64,000 bases of DNA. Origin: Caprella mutica. Its lineage: Eukaryota; Arthropoda; Malacostraca; Amphipoda; Caprellidae. Position 1 is the stretch's first letter. Every line of letters starts with the position of its first letter. Below the pieces are notes generated by a model. That model worked only from the letters and a program-made list of their open reading frames with translations. It ran no database searches and was not told where the DNA came from. The position numbers and the translations under genes are program-made. Shown here piece by piece: positions 46,001 to 49,847 of this stretch. The stretch is taken from positions 726,183 to 790,182 of the forward strand of contig CANNZV010000266.1 in NCBI GenBank assembly GCA_947561585.1. The letters are read 5' to 3'.

Positions 46001-48962
46001 GTGTGAATTGTGTTACTAGTAAGAGTGTGAATTGTGTTACAAGTAAGAGTGTGAATTGTGTTACAAGTAAGAGTGTGTATTGTGTTACAACTAATAGTGT
46101 GAATTGTGTTACTAGTAAGAGTGTGAATTGTGTTACAAGTAAGAGTGTGAATTGTGTTACAAGTAAGAGTGTGAATTGTGTTACAAGTAAGAGTGTGAAT
46201 TGTGTTACAAGTAAGAGTGTGAATTGTGTTACAAGTAAGAGTGTGAATTGTGTTACAAGTAAGAGTGTGAATTGTGTTACAAGTAAGAGTGTGAATTGTG
46301 TTACAAGTAAGAGTGTGAATTGTGTTACAAGTAAGAGTGTGAATTATGTTACAAGTAAGAGTGTGAATTGTGTTACAACTAATAGTGTGAATTGTGTTAC
46401 AACTAATAGTGTGAATTGTGTTACAAGTAAGAGTGTGAATTGTGTTACAAGTGAGAGTGTGAATTGTGTTACAAGTGAGAGTGTGAATTGTGTTACAAGT
46501 GAGAGTGTGAATTGTGTTACAAGTAAGAGTGTGAATTGTGTTACAAGTAAGAGTGTGAATTGTTTTACTAGTAAGAGTGTGAATTGTGTTACAAGTAAGA
46601 GTGTGAATTGTGTTACAAGTAAGAGTGTGAATTGTGTTACAAGTAAGAGTGTGAATTGTGTTACAAGTAAGAGTGTGAATTGTGTTACAAGTAAGAGTGT
46701 GAATTGTGTTACAAGTAAGAGTGTGAATTGTGTTACAAGTAAGAGTGTGAATTGTGTTACAAGTAAGAGTGTGAATTGTGTTACAAGTAAGAGTGTGAAT
46801 TGTGTTACAAGTAAGAGTGTGAATTGTGTTACTAGTAAGAGTGTGAATTGTGTTACTAGTAAGAGTGTGAATTGTGTTACTAGTAAGAGTGTGAATTGTG
46901 TTACTAGTAAGAGTGTGAATTGTGTTACTAGTAAGAGTGTGAATTGTGTTACTAGTAAGAGTGTGAATTGTGTTACAAGTAAGAGTGTGAATTGTGTTAC
47001 AAGTAAGAGTGTGAATTGTGTTACAAGTAAGAGTGTGAATTGTGTTACAAGTAAGAGTGTGAATTGTGTTACAAGTAAGAGTGTGAATTGTGTTACAACT
47101 AAGAGTGTGAATTGTGTTACAACTAAGAGTGTGAATTGTGTTACAAGTAAGAGTGTGAATTGTGTTACAAGTAAGAGTGTGAATTGTGTTACAAGTAAGA
47201 GTGTGAATTGTGTTACAAGTAAGAGTGTGAATTGTGTTACTAGGAAGAGTGTGAATTGTGTTACTAGGAAGAGTGTGAATTGTGTTACTAGTAAGAGTGT
47301 GTATTGAGTTACTAGTGTGCTAGTTAAATAGGAGCGAGTACTTGTGTAATCACACACTAGGTGATGCTGGTGACCTAGGGAGGGGTTGTACGTATGCCAA
47401 CCACGTAGAGATTGAAAAGGTCAACCAACTAACTCTTAGGAGAGATTCATTTTTGAGAGCAACACATTGAGATCTTCCATGTCAAGATCATGAGCGTCAA
47501 ATTTGTGAGTTTTATTTTTGATAGCAACACCAATATTGAGATCTTCCATGTCAAGATCATGAGTGTCAAATTTGTGAGCTTAGAATTCTAGCCGTGTCAA
47601 AATCATGAGTGTCAATTTTTTGAGTGTCAAATTTGTGAGTTTTATTTTTGATAGCAACACACATGAAGATCTTCCATGTCAAGATCATGAGTGTCAATTT
47701 TGTGAGTGTCAAATTTGTGAGCTTAGAATTCTAGCAGTGTCAAAATTGTGAGTGTCAATTTTATGAGTGTTAACTAACCTTGATATTTTTTACAAACTCT
47801 TTCAATAAACTCATTTACTCTATCTATGGCCTATGCTTTAATATTGTTATCATTTTTCAATTAATGAATTTAGCTAAATTTGAGGGATGGAACCAGAAGT
47901 GATAATAGTTAAGTTACACAAATATTGATACTATTCAGAATTTTAGAACAGATTATTTTTAACGTGCATGTATACTATTAGTAAATATATTGTTAACACC
48001 GTAATGGTCGGTTTTAATATTGTTGTCTAATGATACAAGAGTCAATCTATTGAAAATATGATTTAAATACTACCGATAGTTCCCATTTCCTTTCAGTTTT
48101 GGTCACCTTGCTCCTGATTTTCCTTCAATATCGTAGAAGAAGAAATGCCAAAGATATTGCAGGCAAAGGTTGCTATAGCAATGCTACATCCACAGACATC
48201 ATCTCTACCAACATAAGAACTTCTCCCGAAAGAGACGCGGGGGAAGTGTTCGAAAGTGAATCCTGTGTCTACCACTGCGACTCCCAAGCTGTGCTGGACA
48301 TGAAAAGTCTGACCTCAGATATGCCAAAATATGCAACCATTTCTTCGGATAGGAAAATACCTGTCAGAAACATGAATGAATCTTTGATATCAAGATGCAG
48401 TTCTTCTGATTTGGATCTGGGCACTTTTACGGATTGGAAAGGGGGAGGAAGGCCAACTATAAACATTACTGGTTAGTAATTCAGTAAATGATTAACTTAC
48501 AACTAGTCCATTTGACTGGTTTTTACTTTTCAAATATATGTGTCTTGTAAATTACTATTGGTTGAATCGTTTTTCTGATGATTAATATAATCGTCTCGTT
48601 ATATTAATCACCAATCAAAGAATTCCAAGTATCTACCAATCATAATCAATGAGAAAAAAATGTTAGGAAAGTGAAAACCAGTCAAACGCACAACTTGGTA
48701 ATTCTAGTGTTAATATATTTAATACTCTAACAATTACATTTAACGACTGTTCTCTCTATCAGAATTGGATGTAATGCAACTTCCTGCTCCGAGACCCCCT
48801 TCGAAAACTCGCAAAATAACCAAAATAGAAGACAATGTTCACAATGTCAAGGAGAGAGACAAGAACATGTCTCCAAATAAGAAGAAAAACAAAATATTAG
48901 ATGATAGAAAATTGATGAAAGGAAATGAAGTCACTTGTGCTCCTCCTAAAAATTTCCAGTGA
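706..48962 (+). CDS. Type III (neural) cadherin-like transmembrane protein, 3' part of gene (12 exons, 5'-partial)
   Basis: Twelve exons with compatible splice phases sum to 2703 nt, 900 codons plus TGA. Approximate layout: cysteine-rich lead 1-105; EGF 106-140; laminin G 145-340; EGF-like 353-395; laminin G 395-590; EGF-like 600-643; calcium-binding EGF 644-680 (DVDEC); membrane helix 694-720 followed by YRRRR; cytoplasmic tail 721-900. The motif CLDDVRLDGHPLPLPP, followed by a WG and a GCE..C segment, resembles the segment after the second laminin G domain of insect neural cadherin. That family mediates homophilic adhesion, notably in neurons. The tail lacks an obvious acidic catenin-binding region as I know it from classical cadherins, so this may be a divergent paralogue (CadN2-like) or use other terminal exons. 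Cadherin repeats would lie upstream. Order and phases are seen in the sequence; the family call is knowledge-based; adhesion is inferred. Confidence 0.82.
1166..1523 (+). CDS. Cadherin exon B: end of EGF 1 and first half of laminin G 1
   Basis: Acceptor CACAG at 1161-1165. The frame begins CICPEGTEGRSC, completing the EGF, then runs through a laminin G-like stretch (ILFVAS, LSLTLNNG, DNVWHRLDVVW). The W-H pair is typical of laminin G strands. It ends in phase 0 at a CAG|GTCACC donor, which is weak. Confidence 0.83.
1739..2026 (+). CDS. Cadherin exon C: second half of laminin G 1
   Basis: Acceptor TTTTTCAG at 1731-1738; starts in phase 0 with TLALYLDLCSS. FIGCVSHVRIN near the end matches the usual closing FxGC(I/V)xxVRIN of a laminin G domain. 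It ends in phase 0 at a strong AAG|GTAAGT donor. Confidence 0.85.
2343..2443 (+). CDS. Cadherin exon D: linker and start of EGF 2
   Basis: A short exon of 101 nt, too short to stand out as an open frame. The acceptor is TTTCAACAG and the donor is AA|GTAAGG. It encodes LQDLGTSVVGEG and the cysteines of a second EGF-like module (GCKHLKC, LCPQNSK). It joins the next exon in phase 2 to give NSKCVGSREGC. Confidence 0.8.
2757..2912 (+). CDS. Cadherin exon E: end of EGF 2 and start of laminin G 2
   Basis: Acceptor TTTTAG. The frame gives CVGSREGCSCILGFSGTDC, an EGF tail, then a laminin G start (LNSFVHIALSFSP). The donor is AG|GTGAGT in phase 2. A 31-bp tandem repeat begins just inside the following intron. 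Confidence 0.8.
2924..3332 (+). repeat. 31-bp tandem repeat in cadherin intron, about 13 copies
   Basis: Repeats of a unit beginning GTGGAGTAGAGGATGATTCT and ending in ATGAGTGATCT. Copies differ by single bases (GATTATTC against GATGATTC). The array starts a few bases after the donor of the previous exon. Confidence 0.92.
3333..4837 (+). other. Cadherin intron, no other feature seen
   Basis: AT-rich intron between the 31-bp array and the acceptor CCCCACAG at 4837. No gene, inverted repeat or array is visible. Confidence 0.6.
4838..5026 (+). CDS. Cadherin exon F: laminin G 2, middle
   Basis: Encodes IRTRQLSGLVMALSSRQGKD, then LSLHGGMPCLDF and NDGSWHAIRAL. The last part matches the DGxWHxI/V strand of laminin G domains. 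Both junctions are phase 2. GC content is clearly higher than in the flanking introns. Confidence 0.85.
5520..6034 (+). repeat. 18-bp purine-rich tandem repeat, about 29 copies
   Basis: Unit GAGAGAGAAAGGTACTGA, with scattered variants such as GAAAGAAAGG and GAGAGTGAAA. One strand is almost all purine except for the TACT. The unit is 6 codons long, so a 188-codon frame opens on the - strand by arithmetic alone. Confidence 0.95.
6035..6776 (+). other. Cadherin intron, no clear feature
   Basis: AT-rich intronic DNA between the 18-bp array and a terminal-inverted-repeat element. A loosely repetitive AGTTAGTTA-type stretch lies near 6300-6440, but I see no defined array. Confidence 0.5.
6872..8220. 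mobile_element. 1.35-kb non-coding DNA transposon with 18-bp inverted termini and TA duplication
   Basis: Begins GGGTCGGACGGGGTATCA and ends with its exact reverse complement. TA flanks both sides (6870-6871 and 8221-8222), as for Tc1/mariner-like insertion. Further GATACCCC motifs occur inside both ends (about 6915, 7260-7300, 7980-8030). No transposase frame is present, so it would be non-autonomous. The family is not recognised. Confidence 0.85.
7440..7980 (+). repeat. G-run-rich imperfect repeat inside the TA-flanked element
   Basis: Many runs of three to six G are separated by short A/T-rich gaps (motifs like GAGAGGGGGATTTAGATGGG). They repeat irregularly every 30-50 bp on the + strand. 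The runs are close enough in places to suggest G-quadruplex potential. Confidence 0.6.
9166..9368. mobile_element. About 0.2-kb MITE-like element with long inverted termini
   Basis: The left arm (9170-9207, CTCACACATGTCAGTGATCC then CGTCCGGGACGTCTCC) pairs with an inverted right arm at 9322-9362 (GGAGACGTCCCGACGGATCC then CTGACATGTGTGAAG). The interior is AT-rich with a poly-T run and carries no gene. It lies about 70 bp upstream of a cadherin exon. Confidence 0.8.
9440..9666 (+). CDS. Cadherin exon G: laminin G 2, later part
   Basis: The acceptor is CACCACAAG, with a poor pyrimidine tract. The frame gives YGSFMELIMDEGDG, then a serine/proline-rich insert, then GVSIGGIPEF, a laminin G-like strand. 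It ends in phase 1 at a GTGAGT donor. The other overlapping frame is excluded by phase on both sides. Confidence 0.78.
9667..10182 (+). other. Cadherin intron, no feature seen
   Basis: AT-rich intron ending in TTTTTCTCAG. Nothing else is visible. Confidence 0.6.
10183..10372 (+). CDS. Cadherin exon H: end of laminin G 2 and start of EGF 3
   Basis: Encodes TCLDDVRLDGHPLPLPP, a WGAV segment, then GGCETPDAC and further cysteines. This stretch is the strongest link to the insect neural-cadherin family. Both splice sites fit (CTCAG acceptor; AG|GTACGA donor, phase 2). Confidence 0.87.
10576..10685 (+). CDS. Cadherin exon I: EGF 3 end and calcium-binding EGF 4 start
   Basis: Encodes CPDGLTISADQSKC, then IDVDECSWSPCLNRGKC. 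D-V-D-E-C is the usual opening of a calcium-binding EGF. It joins the next exon in phase 1 to give ETDYKCVC. Confidence 0.87.
10894..11025 (+). CDS. Cadherin exon J: EGF 4 end and first half of membrane helix
   Basis: Encodes DYKCVCLPSYSGNNC, a short juxtamembrane stretch, then the hydrophobic ITWLTVICSITGVVA. It ends in phase 1 at A|GTGAGT. The rest of the helix is 37 kb downstream. Confidence 0.87.
11026..11560 (+). other. Start of the 37-kb cadherin intron, no feature
   Basis: AT-rich DNA. No gene or repeat is seen before the TTTGACA-type repeats begin near 11580. Confidence 0.6.
11575..11860. repeat. Degenerate CTCA-nn-TTGACA-type repeats near the intron's 5' end
   Basis: Loosely repeated motifs such as CTCACAAATTTGACATG, CTCATTTTCTTGACATGTCA and CTCACCAATTTGACACTCA. 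Their reverse complements form a similar cluster at 47440-47790, near the other end of the intron. Confidence 0.55.
12030..13245 (+). repeat. Imperfect ~115-140-bp tandem repeat with GGTCAAAGGTCAAGGTCA core, about 10 copies
   Basis: Each unit has an opening GGTCAATGTCCAGGAA-like segment, a GGTAAAATTTTGGGAGCGAT segment, a core of direct GGTCA half-sites, then TTTATAACTCAAA and CAAATTGCCTGGAA. Opening segments begin near 12044, 12178, 12299, 12405, 12522, 12637, 12777, 12900, 13075 and 13207. Units are diverged, so the array is old. The half-site cores are the best-kept part. Confidence 0.85.
13345..14250 (+). repeat. 16-bp tandem repeat (CATTAGTCCGACGCCC family)
   Basis: Units such as CATTACTCCGACGTGT and CATTAGTCCGACGCCC alternate, giving a 31-32-bp dimer in places. 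About 56 units fit the span. Pieces of this array recur inside the 43-bp satellite at about 19180-19350 and 20577-20745. Confidence 0.93.
17190..19095 (+). repeat. 953-bp tandem duplication within the 43-bp satellite (two copies)
   Basis: Landmarks recur exactly 953 bp apart. ACCTACTTATTATACCGACA occurs at 17207 and 18160, and the variant block at 17585-17770 recurs at 18538-18723. Copies are approximately 17190-18142 and 18143-19095 and look nearly identical. Confidence 0.88.
18720..21513 (+). repeat. 1397-bp tandem duplication within the 43-bp satellite (two copies)
   Basis: The sequence from 18720 recurs from 20117. This includes a 16-bp-family block (19180 and 20577) and a non-satellite stretch (TTTAACATCTTTTTGTACGT and following, about 100 bp). 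The original of that junction sits at 14235-14340. Copies differ by few bases, for example GACAGTGAC against GACCGTGAC. Confidence 0.9.
21673..22890 (+). other. Intronic DNA, no gene
   Basis: AT-rich sequence with a poly-T run near 21710. A perfect 10-bp GC-rich inverted repeat (AGATGGCGCC, 8-nt loop) lies at 22333-22360. Nothing else is supportable. Confidence 0.55.
22893..24208. mobile_element. Imperfect foldback (hairpin) element of about 1.3 kb
   Basis: The outer arm at 22905-22960 (ATGTTTCTTATCAATTTGCT, then AAATTTGGTAGCATA) pairs with the inverted stretch at 24150-24200. Further pairs are 23030-23100 with 24030-24080 (TCCGACTT...CAGTC...) and 23400-23440 with 23865-23900 (CCCGGAGCCTG). 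No coding frame is visible. Arms are several hundred bp with many mismatches. Confidence 0.7.
24209..24860 (+). other. Intronic DNA, no feature
   Basis: AT-rich DNA between the foldback element and the hairpin-element nest. Nothing supportable. Confidence 0.5.
25193..25443. mobile_element. About 250-bp hairpin element, copy 1 of the CAGTCTGTATTTGGTG family
   Basis: Left end CCAGTCTGCATTTGGTGCAC and right end ATACAGACTGG are inverted. The core at 25321-25340 is on the - orientation. A short palindrome CCACCGACATGTCGGTGG lies near the right end. Confidence 0.75.
26166..26418. mobile_element. About 250-bp hairpin element, copy 2 of the CAGTCTGTATTTGGTG family
   Basis: Nearly the same as the copy at 25193-25443, with the same ends, core and short palindrome. 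It lies about 970 bp downstream in the same orientation. Confidence 0.75.
26850..27090. mobile_element. Inverted copy of the CAGTCTGTATTTGGTG hairpin family
   Basis: Reads CCCGACATGTTGGTGGAATT at the left and GTGCACCAAATACAGACTG at the right, the reverse of copies 1 and 2. The core near 26945 is degenerate (TTCCTATGCTACTACTAAT). Confidence 0.7.
28726..28920 (+). repeat. Partial duplicate of the giant inverted repeat's left end
   Basis: ACACTACTTTTTCCATATAT and the next ~100 bp match 29855 onward, including the first few satellite units (AAGTGAGCAAGTGTCAATAA). The copy breaks off near 28915. Confidence 0.85.
29870..31160 (+). repeat. Outer satellite, left arm (37-39-bp then 31-bp units)
   Basis: First come units like AAGTGAGCAAGTGTCAATAA followed by AATGAGTGTGTATTATAGC (37-39 bp). 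From about 30480 come shorter 31-bp units (AAGTGTCAGTAAAATGAGTT plus TGTATTATAGC). The right arm shows the mirrored order. Confidence 0.93.
31161..31830 (+). repeat. Unique spacer, left arm of giant inverted repeat
   Basis: About 670 bp of non-repetitive DNA whose reverse complement is 35716-36388 with only scattered differences, for example TTTTTACAG at 31591 against a TTTCCTAG-type change near 35957. No reading frame of note. Confidence 0.9.
31831..34650 (+). repeat. Inner 48-bp satellite, left arm, about 58 units
   Basis: The unit begins TTGACAACATGTCCTGATTT and continues GTCTGTAGCTAATTGCTC plus TTACTTACAG. At 16 codons it keeps one frame open for hundreds of codons (LTTCPDLSVANCSYLQ). 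Blocks repeat at a higher order: 32221-32460 recurs from 32886. The frame is a by-product, since the same unit runs in both arms and no start, splice or domain context fits. Confidence 0.93.
34660..35715 (-). repeat. Inner 48-bp satellite, right arm (inverted), about 22 units
   Basis: Reverse complement of the left-arm satellite, with fewer units. Several units are shortened (CAACTGTAAGAGCAATTAGC), and a ~190-bp block recurs (35100-35290, 35285-35470). Confidence 0.92.
35716..36388 (-). repeat. Unique spacer, right arm of giant inverted repeat
   Basis: Near-identical reverse complement of 31161-31830. Confidence 0.9.
36389..38392 (-). repeat. Outer satellite, right arm (31-bp then 37-39-bp units)
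   Basis: Units GACACTTGCTATAATACAAA with CTCATTTTACT (31 bp) to about 37130, then longer units with an added TTGCTCAC segment to 38392. This is the mirrored order of the left arm, but about 700 bp longer. Confidence 0.93.
38827..40204 (+). CDS. KMT5A-like SET-domain methyltransferase module (two exons)
   Basis: Exon 1 is 38827-38943 (acceptor TGTGCAG; possible start ATG 38829; donor AAAG|GTATGT). Exon 2 starts at 39723 after TTTTCAG, and they join in phase 1 through a glycine codon. The joined frame reads CGAKGYGVITTQDL, YYSGEYIS, YFIDARYDLGYAKFIN, then ELTYNYG. These fit the SET opening G-x-G, the RFINHSCxPN-like segment (here KFINDDSHHPN) and the ELxYDYG motif. The YFIDA and GYAKFIN positions resemble the histone H4K20 methyltransferase KMT5A. 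HSC is replaced by DDSHHPN, so activity is uncertain. The frame stops at 40204, but the repeat region next to it continues in another frame, suggesting a frame-changing indel between about 40060 and 40204. It lies inside the cadherin intron on the same strand. Confidence 0.75.
39144..39499. mobile_element. hAT-like MITE (356 bp) in the SET gene intron
   Basis: The left terminus CAGGGCTGCAGAGTCGG and right terminus GACTCCACAGCCCTG are inverted. The interior repeats CGACTCC / CAACTCC motifs. CAGGG...CCCTG termini suggest a hAT-type element. The flanks are TATATA-rich, so an 8-bp duplication cannot be read clearly. Confidence 0.78.
40205..40682 (+). pseudogene. Acidic repeats and first zinc finger of the SET-recombinase gene, ending in a stop
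   Basis: In the frame of the downstream recombinase this region encodes about four 21-residue repeats (ERDDNSPERVCDSPDQVGDT) and then a C2H2-like finger, CQLCLKEVGKAQILRHLRNF followed by H (C-x2-C, H-x4-H). A TGA at 40680-40682 follows straight after the finger. No ATG in this frame precedes the repeats, which supports an original join to the SET module through a shifted frame. I list it as broken, though it could be translated by other means. Confidence 0.65.
40740..42332 (+). CDS. C2H2 finger plus tyrosine-recombinase-like protein, 530-codon open frame
   Basis: The frame begins with LTCNICGKLCTTLTHHLKTF and H, a second finger of the same C-x2-C / H-x4-H kind, without an ATG before it; the first ATG is at 40833. 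Residues 118-150 (EFTNFLSNSNKSPDTAVVYL onward) look like the helical core-binding domain. Residues 224-380 carry tyrosine-recombinase landmarks: R234 in NIQRSGAI, H268-K269 in DHKTA, NSWRRAGNT (340-348, with N where H is usual), H368 in QLTHSREQ, and Y377/Y378 in GRTTYYND. The tail is lysine-rich. Animal Crypton-type elements and genes derived from them use this enzyme class for DNA cutting and joining. The catalytic call is by motif only. Confidence 0.72.
   Translation: MTCNICGKLCTTLTHHLKTFHNISEKDASELMKISKKTKLDKIEMSDEFWVKYNKYVSYCRKSLSKFKGINRFMESSHFKNIVRIANVFNEIETDIVDLLEISPDDTETEECLELTIVEFTNFLSNSNKSPDTAVVYLNDLKKFIRYFYRFNRRIPLIDFIAKLISDCKKARKGKMNLNKYLDRQELVEKLSNHFNCPLAVTIRDEIANVQCPAENLDVRNYLMVRLLIENIQRSGAICHMTIEEFNSAIKSSDKKGRNKFTIVVSDHKTASINGPANIHAFEDLYEQIKIYVKFFRAASDCTYVFVTGVGNAVSNSCSWSICQRHLKKCNIGLAQFNANSWRRAGNTVIQETGNASLIEATARQLTHSREQGRTTYYNDVSAVKSSRDHSEILEAIFTEPDISKSSQHSHVSPVSPDDELPKSKKRRTGKYEKIPLNTDSPKTTSESSPSKLGRKNRYFRESDRKLIKDKFSNIMRQNSTVNKTSVLHELDNKTYKLLTVGRTVKLTKKDLSGRIANYLLSLRRKYKKH
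42484..42815 (+). repeat. 24-bp tandem repeat, about 14 copies
   Basis: Unit GGAATAGTCATTATTGTG followed by TTAAAA, GATACA or AAACAA variants. The 8-codon unit opens frames on both strands that are not genes. Confidence 0.9.
43029..43190 (+). repeat. 36-bp tandem repeat, about 4.5 copies
   Basis: Unit TATCCATGGGTAAGCAGACT followed by GACTGTGTAGGTCTCT. The copies are nearly identical. Confidence 0.92.
43744..47312 (+). repeat. 24-bp satellite, about 148 units, very uniform
   Basis: Unit TGTGTTACAAGTAAGAGTG plus TGAAT. Variants are mainly ACAAGT to ACTAGT or ACAACTAAT and are scattered in blocks. A single T is missing near 45749 and shifts the frame. Because the unit is 8 codons, four of the six frames stay open for hundreds of codons (VTSKSVNC, NTIHTLTC, VTQFTLLL). 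None shows a coding context. Confidence 0.97.
47440..47790. repeat. Degenerate GTGTCAAATTTGTGAG-type repeats near the intron's 3' end
   Basis: Repeated phrases ATCTTCCATGTCAAGATCAT, GAGTGTCAAATTTGTGAG and TTTTATTTTTGATAGCAACA occur two or three times with changing spacing. They are the reverse complement of the motif family at 11575-11860. Confidence 0.65.
47791..48096 (+). other. End of the 37-kb cadherin intron, no other feature
   Basis: AT-rich DNA ending in CCCATTTCCTTTCAG, a good acceptor for the exon at 48097. Confidence 0.7.
48097..48471 (+). CDS. Cadherin exon K: second half of membrane helix and cytoplasmic tail
   Basis: Joined in phase 1, it reads ILVTLLLIFLQYRRRRNAKD, completing the helix and giving a basic stop-transfer stretch. 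The tail is Ser/Thr/Asp-rich (TSTDIISTNIRTSPERDAG, SSSDLDLGTFTDW). I see no clear catenin-binding acidic motif. It ends in phase 1 at G|GTTAGT. Confidence 0.83.
48763..48962 (+). CDS. Cadherin exon L: C-terminal tail with stop codon
   Basis: Acceptor CTATCAG. Encodes ELDVMQLPAPRPPSKTRKI, then a strongly basic, lysine-rich end (NKKKNKILDDRKLMKG) and the stop TGA. A polyadenylation-type AATAAA lies 42 bp past the stop. PAPRPPSK is a proline-rich stretch that could bind SH3 domains; this is inference. Confidence 0.8.
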
Positions 48963-49003
48963 TTGTTAATATTAAATGTCAACTCTTTGATGTTTGCTAA
49001 CTA

Positions 49004-49009
49004 AATAAA
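49004..49009 (+). promoter_or_regulatory. Candidate polyadenylation signal AATAAA
   Basis: AATAAA lies 42 bp after the cadherin stop codon. Such hexamers are common in AT-rich DNA, so the call rests on position. Confidence 0.5.
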
Positions 49010-49103
49010 TATTTTCATGGTCAGAAAATTAAAGTATGAATCAAATATTCTATTTACATTAAATTTACACATATTCTTTTTAATAAAATTTTTACAAATT
49101 GAG

Positions 49104-49552
49104 TGAGGATGACACACTTTAAGTGAGAGTGACACACATTAAGTGAGGATGACTCACTTTAAGTGAGGGTGACACACATTAAGTGAGGGTGACACACTTC
49201 AAGTGAGGGTGACACACTTTAAGTGAGGGTGACACACTTTAAGTGAGGGTGACACACTTTAAGTGAGGGTGACACACTTTAAGTGAGGGTGACACACTTT
49301 AAGTGAGGGTGACACACTTTAAGTGAGGGTGACACACTTTAAGTGAGGGTGACACACTTTAAGTGAGGGTGACACACTTTAAGTGAGGGTGACACACTTT
49401 AAGTGAGGGTGACACACTTTAAGTGAGGGTGACACACTTTAAGTGAGGGTGACACACTTTAAGTGAGGGTGACACACTTTAAGTGAGGATGACACACTTT
49501 AAGTGAGGGTGACACACTTTAAGTGAGGGTGACACACTCTAAGTTCTGGTGA
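49104..49552 (+). repeat. 20-bp tandem repeat, about 22 copies
   Basis: Unit TTAAGTGAGGGTGACACACT, almost perfect in the middle and slightly degenerate at both edges (GAGGATGAC, GAGAGTGAC). Confidence 0.95.
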
Positions 49553-49709
49553 CATTCATCTCTAAATACTCCCTAATCAAAATATTAATTGATCTCAACT
49601 TCACTTTCACAACTCCAATCGAATTTTTTTTTTTTTTATATGATGTCACATTTTTACTTTCAGATGAACAATGTGTGATTTATTGGCAGTTGAAAGTGTG
49701 AAGAACTGT

Positions 49710-49847
49710 GGGTACAGTGTCAGTTATCGGATTCATATTTTCGATCATATTGGAAAGAATTATATAATTAGTAATATTAAATCTTAACTATATACTTTTT
49801 TCTTATGATCGAAAATGTGGAACCAACCGATAACTCGGAACTTACCC
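49710..49847. mobile_element. 138-bp inverted-repeat element, family A
   Basis: The left end GGGTACAGTGTCAGTTATCG and TTTTCGATCATA pair with TATGATCGAAAATGTGGAAC and CCGATAACTCGGAACTTACCC inverted. The termini match those at 6777-8347 and 57773-57974. No coding content. Confidence 0.75.

Noticed and set aside
43697..47357. Frames of 337-685 codons on both strands
   Set aside because: They come from the 24-bp satellite; frames on both strands are open at once, and a single missing base switches frames without any sign of selection.
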